A stretch of 64,000 bases of DNA from Aplectana chamaeleonis (GCA_029168955.1 JAPDOI010000374.1:641422-705421), one strand, 5' to 3'. Positions 1-10,774 are shown, numbered from the stretch's first letter. Notes: generated by a model not told the origin, from the letters alone. A program made the numbers and translations.

Positions 1-225
1 CCTTCACTTGATCATTCCTGTAATCTGAGTCTTCGTTTGTTCATTCCGAGGGGCGGATCTGGGGCACCAGGCGTGTCTGGGGCACCAAAACGCTTATTTG
101 CAGCCGTTATTCTGACACTCCTGACACGTTTGCTACCGTTCTTTCGACATTGGGAGCCTAGGATCCTTCTCGGCTATCATTTCACTGTGGAAGGTCAACG
201 AGGATGATCATTGTGAACGCTGCCT
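1..225. mobile_element. piggyBac-type MITE (family A), right end, cut by window edge
   Basis: The segment ends in a terminal motif reading GTGAACGCTGCCT followed by TTAA at 226-229. Its reverse complement matches 3767-3965, including the block around CTTGATCATTCCTGTAATC at both sites. The AGGCAGTG..CACGAT end and TTAA target are shared with 4231-4714 and 12368-12853, where two complete copies are seen. No transposase is visible. The superfamily assignment rests on the TTAA target and is an inference. The left part lies outside the window. Confidence 0.6.
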
Positions 226-229
226 TTAA

Positions 230-1665
230 TTGGAGTGCTCCACACGAATCTGAGGCCCGTTTATCGACTTTCGATAGATTACGGTGGTTATGTGGCAGTT
301 TAGTCAAAGTCTCAAATTTAGCTGATTTGTTTCAAGAGTTTCGGGGGGTGCGCAACACAAGTTTGATATATTTTTATAAGATTTCGAAACACTAAGTTAG
401 GTTACGCCAACTAAATCGCATTGTATCTGCTGTCACCTTCAATAGGTCTCACAAGGAAACCACAATAAGTCATAGTGACCATTCCAAATGAAATGTACTT
501 TTCTAGAACCATTTTCGGACGAAAAGTCCGAATATGCCCATCGCAGCTGCCTAGACCGACTCTGAAAAAAGTTATGAGCGTTTTTCAAAGCTTCGCGGCA
601 AGGTAAGGGTTCCCCCATGGAATTTTTAGGGTGTTTTTAAATTTTTCCCCTGATTAGCTAAAAACATGTATGTAAGGGTAATCTGGGGTGCTGAACACGA
701 ATCTGGGGTTTGCTTGCCCAAATTTTAAGGTTTACTGTAGGATACGGTAGGTAACATGCCATTTAGGAGACAAAACTTACCTCAGTATTCCGATAATCGA
801 CAAATGGACATCAAATTCGTATTCAGCACCACAAATAACCCCCACATAGAAACTTTGAGACAAATTTGAGACTTTGACCAAACTACCGTGTACCCACCGT
901 AATCTACAGTAAGCTGCCAAAAATCGATAAACCGACATCAGATTCGTGTTCAGCACTCCAAGAAGAACGATTTGAGGACGACTTGAGCCACATCTGTCGT
1001 CACATTCCGGAAATCGTAAAAAAGTCGCAATTTGCCATCAAATTCTCCCCCGATGGGAATATGTGAACGAATACAGTCGAAAACTTCGGAAAATCGATAA
1101 ATGAACCTCAGATTCGTGATCAACATCCCAAATAACCCCCCAGAGCGAATTTTTAGACAAATCTGAAATATTTTTCTAAAACGCTTCGAGAGCCCTCTGA
1201 TTGGTATAAATTAATGCCCAACCGAAAATCCGTACAAGTCCAAAACGCTATTAGTCTGCGCAACGTTTGGAAAATGTTCCTTCAACCTAACTTTGCTTAG
1301 AGGGGTAGTTTTGGGCGCTGAACACGATTATGAGGTCCGTTTCCGGATTTTCGTAAAAATAGTCCGCTTTTTGGAGGGTACAATAAGTACGAAAACTGGA
1401 GTAAAAATTTTTATAACTTTTTCCAGAGTGGGTCTAGGCAGCTGCGATAGGCATATTCGGACTTTTCGTCCGAAAATGGTTCTAGAAAAACACATTTCAT
1501 TTGGAATGGTCACTATGACTTATTGTGGTTCCCTTGTCAGTAAAACAAGAAACGAATGCCAGATATTCAGGACAACGAATAACCCCCCAAAGAAAGTTTT
1601 GAGCCAAATCCTGGATAATTTTTTGAACGCCCTAAAAATTGTCTGATGAGGGCCCTCGCCTTTCT
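230..1665. mobile_element. Old Tc4/5-type element fragment interrupted by a younger one
   Basis: The flanks of the 452-1536 element belong to one older repeat. The stretch 230-440 (CACACGAATCTGAGG, CGTTTATCGA, GATTACGGTGG) matches about 9990-10028 plus 10775-10830. The stretch 1540-1660 (AGAAAGTTTTGAGC, CGCCCTAAAAATTG) matches about 10990-11065. Both matched regions are inside the 9413-11369 element, so 230-451 plus 1540-1665 is a relic of that ~1 kb family. Its own termini were not found. The short open frames here are neither conserved nor continued in the related copies. Confidence 0.55.
452..1536. mobile_element. Complete non-autonomous Tc4/Tc5-like element, 1085 bp
   Basis: Inverted terminal repeats of about 140 bp run inward from CAAGGAAACCACAATAAG at the left and the complement of TTATTGTGGTTCCCTTG at the right. 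The arms share the blocks TTTTCGGACGAAAAGTCCGA and GCAGCTGCCTAG. The element is flanked by TCA on both sides (449-451 and 1537-1539). Restoring the target gives CTCAG, which fits the CTNAG preference and 3 bp TNA duplication known for C. elegans Tc4 and Tc5. The CAAGGG-type end also resembles Tc5, from memory. No transposase-length frame is present, so it must have been mobilised in trans. Confidence 0.75.
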
Positions 1666-2576
1666 GCTCTTCCAGAAAAACCCCTCCATAACCCTACTCG
1701 AGGCTTTCCTTAGCAGCTGCAGAGCTAGATTTGAAAACACCCTTAGATGTACACCCAATTGGAATATGTGCCTGTACAATGGACCAGATCTACCACACGA
1801 ATTTTACTTTTCTTTCTGCATTTTAGTTATATTTTTGGATTTGCTTTCACTGCTTTGTCAAAGCTTTGTGGCACATGATGGAGGTAGGTTGCCTCAAAAG
1901 CTGTCAAAAAGTAGCTTGCGAGAATCAAACAAAAGTCGTAATAGAAAACAGGGGATCTCATGCACTGGTTAGAAGTTGGTTAGAAAACAGCCTCTCGAAA
2001 TCAGCAAGAAATTTCGGCAAAAAACGTTGATGAAAAGACTACAGAAACCAGCAAGAAAACAGCAAAGCGAAGAAGTGTTGTTCAAGAAAATTCCAGCGAA
2101 AAACGCACAACGAGGGCTGTTTGAAAAGTAGCCCACGAAATCACTGGCAAAAACGCAGCAGGCAGCATAAAACGTTGTGGCAAGGCTGATTTTTCAAGAC
2201 AGGTAGAGATTAGTCGGCCAAAGTGGGGGAAAACAACGTAAATTTTTGATAAAAGTATATCCTGAAACATTAGTAGAAAGTAGCTTTAAATACAAGATTG
2301 GACCAAGTCCTCGCCGTCTACACTGCTCCAATAATCTGCAATGAATTTGCTGCAAATGATTGCTTGTGTATAAACGAATCCAGATTTGACCGAATGTGGG
2401 TGCTTCGCGCTGTTAGACTGCTGCGCTAGGCTGGCGCGGTCCAATGAGAGCGCGCGAAGCAGCCACCGCTCGCACGAAATTTGTTCTCACTGTGGCTTCT
2501 GTCCAAGGAGCGATTGCTCACAAGTTCTACATAGGTACACCTTATTCAAAGCAAAAATATAGCACTACCAATAGAT
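1666..2576. other. No recognisable feature
   Basis: This is AT-rich sequence with open frames of about 110 codons or fewer that overlap on opposite strands and resemble no known protein. A short GC-rich patch lies near 2400-2470, with several GCGCG runs. I see no tRNA, clear terminal repeat or tandem array. Confidence 0.4.
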
Positions 2577-3016
2577 TTAGAACTTAATTAGGGGAAGAGA
2601 GGCGGCTGGAAGAAGGTCTACTATGAATGCAAATGTATCTCGAAATGCTTGAATTTGGGCGTTCCCGCCTGTCGTTCCAAGGTCTCGTGGCAGGACCTCA
2701 CCTCGCCGGACACTGACACAATCAACATATTGATGAACATAAACTGCGAATAACGGCGACATATTGTGGGCCATAAAACATATAACTCTGACTTTTACGT
2801 CAGAGTCGGGAAAATCTGTTATGGATGTTCCATCTGCGTGAAGTGAGAGTAGCTCTAAAGGTAGCTCTAAAGGACCATGTGATACAACATCTTCATCTAA
2901 CAACTCCAATGATCCAAATGTTGGAAATCCTGGAATTCGAAACGTGTTCAGAAAGATTCTATGAATTCGAAGCGCAGGCGCCGTTGAGTTTTCAAGCAAG
3001 GTAATGCGCAGCAAGT
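2577..3016 (-). pseudogene. Weak candidate coding fragment, function unknown
   Basis: A minus-strand frame is open from the MITE boundary near 3017 to a stop at 2577, giving about 145 codons (from DLLRITLLENS to ..LPLIKF). The composition is protein-like, with segments such as ADGTSITDFPDSDVKVRV and FAVYVHQYVDC, but I cannot assign a family. The frame continues upstream only because the MITE at 3020-3247 happens to be open. With the MITE and one TA removed, the same frame meets a stop just upstream in the former flank. There is no obvious acceptor splice site at the 5' side. It may be an exon remnant of a transposon or host gene, or chance. Confidence 0.2.
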
Positions 3017-3019
3017 CTA

Positions 3020-3247
3020 CAGGCCATAAAACGGCCAATGTCTCACCGTCGACTGCGTACCACGCGCTGCGCGACCGCACGCGTGTCGGAAGCGAACGAG
3101 TTTTGGCCGCCGCGCGACGAGTTTTGGCCGCCGCGCGACGTTTCGGCCGCCGCGCGGCGGCCAAAACTTGTTCGCTTCCGACGCGCGTGCGGTCGCGCAG
3201 CGCGTGGTACGCAGTCGACGGTGAGACATTGGCCGTTTTATGGCCTG
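3020..3247. mobile_element. Foldback MITE, 228 bp, TA target
   Basis: This is a near-perfect inverted repeat. The outer ends are CAGGCCATAAAACGGCC and its complement, flanked by TA at 3018-3019 and 3248-3249. The arms extend through GTCTCACCGTCGACTGCG and GTTTTGGCCGCCGCGCG, leaving a short centre with two direct copies of the GC-rich block around 3110-3140. The TA duplication suggests a Tc1/mariner-type origin. No protein is encoded. Confidence 0.75.
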
Positions 3248-3249
3248 TA

Positions 3250-3762
3250 CCTCTAACGTACTCAATTTTCATGATAATGGAGCTTGAGTGCAATCAGTAG
3301 AAAAAAAAATGGTAAACGCCCTCACAAACTTAAGAATTTTCGAAAAAATTTCATAAGAATCCATCGATTTCTAGAAAGCTGGTTCCAAAAAAAGCCGAAC
3401 TGGACTGATGCACTTCTGTACAATATACACACCCTCCGTTTCAATGTGAAGCTATTTTGTTCATTTGCGCATGTGAGCGGAGCGAGGCGAGGGACAGCGA
3501 GGGAGTGGGGAAAGAAAAAAAGGCGCTGTATGTGCGCGCACACGCAGGCGATTAAGCCGAGTAAATTTCACTTCAAAATAAGAGATATTGACCGTCTCGG
3601 AGTGATTTTACTTCTCGCACCTGCAAACAAACGCTATTGCGGCACTTTGCCCGCAGGTAATCGTGGTGGGACAAAGATCAATCGTGCCAAGCATCGTGGT
3701 CCTAGCACCAATATGTTTAGCTGCGCTCTGTAACAGATGTCATCTGCAACTGCGGACCGGCT
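3250..3762. other. No recognisable feature
   Basis: The sequence is mixed. An open plus frame of about 149 codons shows no family resemblance and overlaps a minus frame. A purine-rich stretch at 3475-3520 (GAGCGAGGCGAGGGACAGCG) resembles the purine-rich part of the block at 6080-6115 and may be an old transposon remnant. Confidence 0.35.
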
Positions 3763-3766
3763 TCAA

Positions 3767-3965
3767 AGGCAGCGCTCACGATGATCACTCTAGAAGACTT
3801 TCCACACTGAAATGATAGGTGAGAAGGATTCAGCTAGGAGTGGCAAAATAATGGCTGCAAACAAGCGTTTTGGTGTTCCATAACCGCCCGCCTGAGCTCC
3901 GCGCCCTCGATTTGAACAAATGAGCACTCAGATTACAGGAATGATCAAGTCAAGGAAGTGCTGAT
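3767..3965. mobile_element. piggyBac-type MITE (family A), left-end fragment
   Basis: It starts AGGCAGCGCTCACGATGATC after TTCAA, a decayed TTAA target. It runs as the inverted counterpart of 1-225 and stops near 3965, where the match ends. It is followed within 80 bp by the truncated family B block 4046-4226, so this is a broken copy. Confidence 0.55.
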
Positions 3966-4045
3966 AAGTGAGCTGATCGCTTGACTGCCGGGCTCTCTCC
4001 TTACCCTGGCTCGCTCTCGCGCAACGATTGCGAATGAAGAGAAAT

Positions 4046-4226
4046 ACAGGCCCGAGACAACTCGTCCACCAATTTTTCACCCTCAAAATCTAGGCATCTC
4101 TGCAGAGCCATAACTCTGTTCAAAGACGGTCTTGGACGATTTCAGGGATACCATTGTGATCAGCGTGTGACTCTCTCCGAGATAAGCATGAATTCTGAAA
4201 ATTAATTTCTTGGGTGTCTTGTGCCT
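4046..4226. mobile_element. piggyBac-type element (family B), truncated
   Basis: Read on the minus strand, it begins with AGGCACAAGACACCCAAG next to TTAA (4227-4230) and continues through GGTATCCCTGAAATCGTCC to GGACGAGTTGTCTC near 4046. The same order of blocks occurs at 5672-5850 and, split by another MITE, at 18857-18941 plus 19559-19650. It provides an empty site for the nested element at 18942-19555. The other end is missing. Confidence 0.6.
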
Positions 4227-4230
4227 TTAA

Positions 4231-4714
4231 AGGCAGTGTTCACGATGATTCTCGTTTCCAAGTTTTCCACTCAAAACAATGCGTTGGCAACCAAGTGTCA
4301 CCAAAATCACGAAGAAACGGCGAGAAACCCACTAATTCGTCTTATATCAGTGACATTATTCTATGGCCTGGACTAGTTGTCTCGTTGGATGAACATGTTC
4401 ACGGTGGTTGTCACCGGTAAAAAATGGGACTAATCGAAAGTGGAAGAATATTTCGGGCAAAACAGTATTAGTTAGGGCCCGAAGGAAAGAACGGAGCAAC
4501 ACAGAATAGAGAATTGCAAAAGACGGGTCCACAAAAGATTTCATTGTCACAACCAACAGTTCCATTGATACTTAAGAGGCGGGCTGATACTTGAGGATTT
4601 CGTGCCCTTCTGGTGCGTTTTTCTCGGTTTCTTCGTCATTTTAGTTCTACTCGGGGGCCAAACAATCGATTTAGCGATTAATCTCAGAATCGAAGATTAT
4701 CGTGAACACTGCCT
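4231..4714. mobile_element. piggyBac-type MITE (family A), complete, 484 bp
   Basis: The termini are AGGCAGTGTTCACGATGAT and the complement of ATCGTGAACACTGCCT, with TTAA on each side (4227-4230 and 4715-4718). The length nearly equals that of the verified copy at 12368-12853 (486 bp). Its right TTAA is also the left TTAA of the next block. It has no coding capacity beyond short chance frames. Confidence 0.75.
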
Positions 4715-4718
4715 TTAA

Positions 4719-5515
4719 AGGCACAGTCCAACCTCAGGTGCGGAATCAACAATTTACACATGACTGTGAAGCAGACCCACCTTGTAGTAGATTTGCCAAG
4801 TTTGAGCTCTCAACTCCTCCGAATAAGCGAGATATAGGAGGAAACCACCCTGGGGCTCCCCCATCCGGAAGCCACTTTGGCACGCCCCTTTTACGATCTT
4901 TCGAGCTGAACAGTGGCAAGATGAGCGATGGTTTTCGATCAATACCCCCGTTCTTCCCTTCATTCTCGGTCTCTCTCTTTATTCAGGGCGGCTCGTATCC
5001 ATCGGTTGCAAATGAAGGAAGTTACAAGCCTCGGACAAACCGAGAACGCGTCGTGGACGTACACTGCAGTACTAGCGGGCCAATTAGAGGACTATGGCGG
5101 ACCGTGCTTTGTGCAAACAGAGTATATCATTCTTCATAGCGGTCACTTCCTCAGCGCTCAAAAATCAACGTAAACGAGGGAGGACCTATTTTGGCTAGTC
5201 ATTTTTAAGCAGGCCTTGCTATATACATATGTAGGGCACCAGACATTCTGTAAACCGTGGTGATATTAGAAGCGAAATTTATCGTGAACTTTAACCTCAG
5301 TATGGGCAGTAGCTGACGTTCTAGCAGAAAGTTTTACTCTCCTGTTTCTGCACTTGTTTCAACGCGGTACAGATGCATGAGTTACTATGAAGGTCGCTCG
5401 AGTGGAACAAATCGAATTTGCCACCGAAGCGAAGGATACACGTTCCTTGTATCATTACCCACTCCATCGGTTTAGCAATTAATCTCAAAATCAAAGGTTA
5501 TCGTGAACACTGCCT
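4719..5515. mobile_element. Chimeric TTAA-bounded block, 797 bp
   Basis: The left end is AGGCACAGTCCAACCTCAGG, a family B type terminus. The right end is TTATCGTGAACACTGCCT, a family A terminus. TTAA lies at 4715-4718 and 5516-5519. The centre near 4910-5040 (GATGAGCGATGGTTTTC, GGAAGTTACAAGCCT) matches the inside of the family A copy at about 12520-12650 in reverse. The block therefore mixes ends of two sub-families, by recombination or by nested insertion and loss. The longest open frame (4702-5139) is not preserved between copies. Confidence 0.5.
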
Positions 5516-5519
5516 TTAA

Positions 5520-6301
5520 AGCCCAGTTCACTCAAGGGAAATTCAAATTTTTTTCATGTCGCACCTAAGGCCATAAGGTTCTGCGCGGTGCTCCCGACGC
5601 TCCCTTTACATTAAAAGCACCGGTTTCTACTTCCGGTCATCTCTGAAGATTTCTGTGCGATAATCCCGGAACAGAACATCCAGAAAATTATTTCTCAGTT
5701 TTAGGCAGACCTTGGAGAGAGTCACACGCAGACAACAGTGGTATCTCTGAAATCGTTCAAGACCCCCTATAAACAGGGTTATGGCTCCTAAAGACACCTA
5801 TATGTTGAGGGTGAAATTTTGGAGGACGAGTTGTCTCAGGCCGGTGTTTTTCTTCAAGCGAAATCTTTGCGCGAGAGCGAACCAGGATAAGAAGAAGTCC
5901 GACAATGAACTGAAGAACGGCGACTTGTTGAGAATTCAACCATTCAAGTCGCCGCTATCGAGGTCGAAAATCAGGAAGGAGGTCGGGCCTGTGGTGGTGA
6001 GCGAAGGAGGTCGGGCCTGTGGTGGTCGCTTATCCTCTGGTTCCGAGTCAGATTTACCGTGTTCCCACGCGCGCTTGTGCGGAGCGAGGGTAGAGACAGC
6101 GATAAAGAGTGAGAAGAAGGTGACGCAGCGTACGCGCGCCGCCGCACGCGAAGAACGGAAATAAATCACTCTCGGAACCAGAGGATATATCTCCCTTATT
6201 TGGAGGAATTGAGATCTCGCACTTGGCTGGTGTTGTATAGGAATGGTCTACTACACAAACATGAAAATCACAGAATTCATGTCTGAGGGTGCACTGTGCC
6301 T
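5520..6301. mobile_element. piggyBac-type element (family B), 782 bp
   Basis: It is bounded by TTAA at 5516-5519 and 6302-6305. The right end is CTGAGGGTGCACTGTGCCT; the left end (AGCCCAGTTCACTC) is a degenerate version. From about 5672 the block order matches the element at 18857-19956: CAGAACATCCAG, GGTATCTCTGAAATCG, GGACGAGTTGTCTCAGGCC, then GGAATTGAGATCTCGCA near the end. GGTATCTCTGAAATCG at about 5743 is uninterrupted, so it is another empty site for the 18942-19555 insertion. A GTCGGGCCTGTGGTGG motif is repeated in tandem at about 5981-6025. Confidence 0.6.
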
Positions 6302-6305
6302 TTAA

Positions 6306-6740
6306 AGGCAGGGTTCGCGATAAAAGCCATTTTTGAGCTCTTTTCATGAAGATGTATACATATATGGTAATTTCAAAACTAAAAGTCAGTAAAAATAAGA
6401 GGAAATTTGCAGGAAAAACACAAACAACAAGTTAGGACGGCTAATTGCATGTATCCGCACCCCCCCCCCCATAACGAGATTTTTATGAGTGCTCGTTCAC
6501 CCATCATTTACATATTTCGCTCCTAAAGTAGTCAGTGGTTTCTCTAATTGCCCACCAATTACTCAAGAAGCAAAATAGAAGACGGCAAAACAGGCATTCA
6601 GAAATCTTGATAAGTGGGGGCAGCCGAACACCAAGCAATAACTTGTTCTTCAGCTTTTCACTTATATTCACTTTCGTGATGGCCAGATCTACCTTCTCAT
6701 GAGGATAGGACAACAACCGTCTTGATCGCGAACATTGCCT
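6306..6740. mobile_element. piggyBac-type MITE (family A), decayed, 435 bp
   Basis: It begins AGGCAGGGTTCGCGATAAAAG after the shared TTAA (6302-6305). It ends GATCGCGAACATTGCCT followed by TCAA (6741-6744), a one-base decay of TTAA. A run of ten C lies near 6460-6471. It is the last block in the 4046-6740 chain. Confidence 0.6.
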
Positions 6741-6744
6741 TCAA

Positions 6745-8117
6745 GACAGAAAGATTTCCACAATTCTTACGTTTCGGAACAAAACAGCCGAAATTTTTAA
6801 AAATCGACAGATGGGCATCGGATTCATAATCAGCACACTATTTGATTTAGGGAGTAAAACTTCAGTGTGCATTATGAGTAGAGCAGGCGCTGAGAAAAAC
6901 CCCTAGGAAAATTCCTCAATGTCGAGAAATCCGTAAGAGCACAAGCAACGGGTACTCTTGGTAGACAAGATTCCATTCATGGCTCCACCCGAGAAAAAAA
7001 AACAGCGGAGTCGTTCCTTGAAAAACCTTCTGGAATGATATCTTGTATACACCGTGGCTTTTCGCGCACCGCAATGTTATCACCAACCACGGGTTTCCCA
7101 ATTCTTGCAAAATCAGGAGAGTAACAGGGCCTATACATTTAATGCTAATAATAAAAAAGGTTTCGCGTCTCTCTTTCTCAGCTTTCACTCCTAGATTTTG
7201 AGACAAATAGGTCTTGAAATTCGCAGCACCGATAAATTCTGAAGTGATCCAACCTCCACATCGAGGCCAAAATGCGAAACGCCGATGCGAGACAGTTTCG
7301 CTGTAGAGAGAATTTGAGCGTCGAGTCTCGAAACGATTGTCGGAGACGGTACCCAAAAAGCGCCGCGTCCTACCATCATTACCGGCGGCTTGGATGACGC
7401 GGTATTGATTCTTTCTCGGAAGTATGCCAGCTGCCCAAACCGCAGTGCTCTTGACTCTGCCTTTCTATTTCTTTTCTTGCAAATGTCTTCTACGTGATAT
7501 TTCAGTGTCTCATTTAATAGTCAAGAACACAGTATTTGTACTCCAATCCATTCTTCTTTAAATTGCACAGGGTTGAGATTTTCTGTCAAAAATTGCCTAG
7601 TTATCGAATATCTCGCCTGTTTTAGGTTACAACTGAATAAATCTCATTGCAACTTCTTACGCCAACTCACTAAAGCGATCAAACGAATTTGTTATCGAAA
7701 GCTTCAATCGCCAACACTACTCAAGGTACGTGCTGCTTAATTGAGGTCTACTTTTCGGAACTGGGAAGTTGAAAAAAAATGTGATAACTTCTGAACTGGA
7801 GTATCGAATTCATTCACTTTTATTCCTCCAAGCGAATCTCACTTCTGTGTCCTTCTATTCTACAACTTCACATTGAATTATTTGCAGTGGATGGTGTGTT
7901 TTCTCTGATGCATTTTTGGAACATCTGAAATTTTGTTCAAGAGGAAAATGAGATTTGGATTGGTGTGTGGAGGTAAATGACACAACTGAAGAGGAGATGG
8001 AGGAGGACGAGTAGGTGGAAAACGGAGTGGGGTAAGGAGGAGTTCCGGAAACTGGATAATATTGGTGGCCCTTATTGTTGAGATTACTGTATTAGGTATG
8101 GGATGTCTGTCCATATC
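6745..8117. other. No confident feature
   Basis: This is the longest stretch of the left part without an obvious repeat. Minus-strand frames at 6916-7356 and 7191-7379 and a moderately GC-rich patch at 7240-7440 could hide an exon, but no family, splice pair or conserved second copy supports one. The short block 6775-6840 (ATTTTTAAAAATCGACAG, ATCGGATTCATAATCAGCAC) resembles the Tc4/5-type element interior. The region 7960-8050 is purine-rich (GAGGAGATGGAGGAGGACG). Confidence 0.3.
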
Positions 8118-8243
8118 GCCTAGTGCATACTTCCCGCGACGCGCGACAGCGGCAATGCATATCACCCATGTCGAGTTTCGATCGATATACATATGTGACA
8201 AACACTATGTCAAGTCGCCCGTCGCGGGAAGCATGCACTAGGC
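8118..8243. mobile_element. Short palindromic MITE, 126 bp
   Basis: Inverted ends are GCCTAGTGCATACTTCCCGC and the complement of GCGGGAAGCATGCACTAGGC, with a central ~70 bp spacer. No clean target duplication is visible, so the exact ends are uncertain. It would fold into a hairpin if transcribed. Confidence 0.6.
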
Positions 8244-8696
8244 CTAAAACAGCAACTTCAAGAAGTATATGTGTAGAAAGGGTTTTTTTCTGCTCAAAAA
8301 CATGAGTTTGTATACAGGGGGGTCACCTATGAATGATCTCCTTGTCAGGCTAAGTTTAGCGAACGGAAAGAGCGCGACCAATAGCAGCTGGTTGTGCGGC
8401 ATTCGCGACACCACCAGGCAGTGAGGATTTAATCTCGCGCTAATGTCAACCTCCGCAAGCATTTAACTGTTCCCGAAAGTCCTATGGGTTCAATTGTGCG
8501 TCACGTGCTACCAGGTCTTTTTACCCGACATAGCATATCGCGTTCACAAGCGCTTATTGGCTTTCTGTCATACACAAATCCTAAACGTTATACGACTCGG
8601 GGACATCGCTCTGAATGAGGAATAAGAAAAAAATGACATCCAGGAGAAAACCGAAAAACAAAATTTTTTGGTTCGAAAATTTTTATTATCAAATTG

Positions 8697-8721
8697 TGGT
8701 GCGCGCGAAGCGCGCACCAGA
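8697..8721. repeat. GC hairpin GTGCGCGCGAAGCGCGCAC
   Basis: This perfect GC-rich hairpin with a GAA-type loop is followed by CAGATTTGGTTTTGAAC. Its inverted counterpart in R2 is at about 21594-21612. A hairpin of different stem but the same core and the same following motif occurs at about 23880-23898. Confidence 0.7.
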
Positions 8722-9205
8722 TTTGGTTTTGAACTGGCCTCGCGCGGAACCGCTTTTTCGAAATCTAAGTTCAGAGTGAACCTAGAAATTAGCTCCAAAT
8801 TGCATTGAAAAGAGCGCAAAAAGTTGATAATATTCCCTGAAAATGGTGTGGAATGGTTCGCTGGTTTTCGAGAAAATTTCAAAAAACCACTCGATTTTGG
8901 TGTTAATCTCCTTTTTTTCAGTTGGCGTTCATCAACTTGTGGGTACACTTAAAATTGGGCTAGGAAGCTCGTTTTTGGACAGGAGGCTGGAAATGGATGC
9001 AGGTCGCTCCCATTCCAATTTGAACTTGATACATTAACTTTGAAGGGTACCTCAAAATCGTGGGTTTACATACTAAATTAGCCGTGGAGCGCGAAAACTG
9101 CTGGGGCATGTTACGGCTGTGGAGAGCAGGGTATGTGGGTGGATCTGCAGCCAATTAACATAGGTCATTAGGGATAAGTACTAAACTTGTCAGATTTCGT
9201 ACTTA

Positions 9206-9400
9206 TGACACATCATCGATCGATAATCAATATTATCGATTTTCGCTCTTATTGCACGAAATGCGACGAGGAGTGGTAATTGTTGATGGGTATGGATCTC
9301 TTGGCTTGGGAATTTTACTCACCAAACATTGTCGATTAATACCAACCAATAATATCGATATTTTGCCTGTTGCACAATTTGCCGCAATGAGTCTTGATTG
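9206..9400. repeat. Two diverged direct modules rich in ATCGAT (R1)
   Basis: Two of the three related ~115 bp modules of R are here; the third lies beyond the inserted element at about 11385-11475. Each has a TTGCACAA/TGCACGAAATG-like block next to a palindromic AATATTATCGAT stretch (for example GATCGATAATCAATATTATC at 9219). The matching modules in R3 are nearly contiguous at 23375-23690. Confidence 0.5.
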
Positions 9401-10028
9401 CTGAGGGTCTAACTAGGGAACCTCGCATGGTGTACCCCCGGATCAGAAAGCTGATGAATGTTTTCTAGTCAACTCTGGCACGCCCTCTTCAAATATGAAC
9501 TCGGATTTTATGACGGATATCTGTGAAAAAAGTTATAGCCTGTCAAAGTTCGTATTTCCCACCTTTTTTCTGTGAAAAACGTGCATTAGGGTTTGCGAAG
9601 TCCGGAAACGGACCTCATGCTTGTTTGTGTTCAGCGCCCAAATCTACCCCACTGAGCAAATTTGGGGTGAAGGCACATTTTCCACACTGCACAGAATGAC
9701 AGCGTTTTGGACTTGTGCGGATTTTCGGTTGGGCGCTTATTTATACATCTGAAAGCTTTAAAAATGTTGCAGATTTCACTCAAAATCCTTCCAGGAAGGT
9801 TATTTGGGGCGCTGATAACGAATCTGGGGTCTATTTGTCGATTTTCCGAGCTTTTCGACTTGATTCGTTTAAAGCTTCCCGTCGGGGTAATTTTTGATGG
9901 CAAATCGCGACGTTTGCTGATTTCCGGAGTGCTACGATAGATATGGCTCAAATTGTTGCTCTGGGGGTTATTTGCAGTGATAAACACGAATCCTCATTCC
10001 GTTTATCGATTTTTGATAGAATATGGTA

Positions 10029-10774
10029 CTCAGACAACAGGTGCGGACTGACCGCTGGCAATCAAGCCCTCCCCGGGCGGTACGCCGGCAAGTTGCGGGC
10101 GGATCGCTGCTCATCGTGGCCTTGGCGGGCGGATCGCTGGCTATCAAAGCCCTTGCGGGTGGATCGCTGCGTTTTGGCGGGCGGATAGCGGCACCTGGAA
10201 AACTTGATCACGCTAGCGGGCGGATCGCCGGCAAGCTCTAAAGCGGCGATCCGCCCGCAACCTGCCAGCAATCCGCCCGCTGAGCTATGAGATGCAGCGA
10301 TCCGCCCGCAACCTGCCAGCGATCCGCCCGCCAGGGCTTTGATAGCCAGCGATCCGCCCGCCACTGCTTTGATAGCCAGCGATCCGACCGCTCAAATTTT
10401 ACACGGTGAAACTTGTCAATCATTGACGAGTTCTTTAGGATATCAGTATCATACGCAGAGTAAGCAGACCGAAGGGTATAAAAGGCGCTCCATCGCACTG
10501 AATGCTCACTATTTCGAGGCCGATACTGGAAGGTGACTTCAAGTCGCCTTTGAAGGATCACTCAGAAGCCGAAGAATAATTTTTGGCAGCTGAGGGGATG
10601 GCCCCCACGGCTAGGGGGGGGGGTTGTTCGTCACACGGAGACCGTGGTGGGAACCCACGGAAACCAAAATGTGGCATCGAGGATGGATCGCTGGCTACTG
10701 GCGGGCGGATGGCGGAAGGGGGGTGTCGATCCGCCCGCCAAATGCCAGCGATCCGCCCGCACCTACTGTCTGAG
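10029..10774. mobile_element. TA-target element with GCGGGCGGATCGC repeats, 746 bp
   Basis: The ends are CTCAGACAACAGGTGCGG and the complement of CCGCACCTACTGTCTGAG, flanked by TA (10027-10028 and 10775-10776). The matching site in R2 near 20290 is empty, which confirms insertion after the R1/R2 split. The left third holds several plus-oriented GCGGGCGGATCGCTGGC units; about 10240-10390 holds the same units inverted (GCCAGCGATCCGCCCGC). The remainder, 10400-10690, is single-copy and includes a TATA-like GGGTATAAAAGGCGC at 10476. The element is much richer in GC than its host repeat. Confidence 0.8.

Noticed and set aside
10610..10670. Resemblance of GGAGACCGTGGTGGGAA to the 3' part of 5S rRNA (a 5S-derived SINE)
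   Set aside because: Only a short block matches, the 5' half of 5S is absent, and the element has TA-flanked inverted ends of a DNA transposon.
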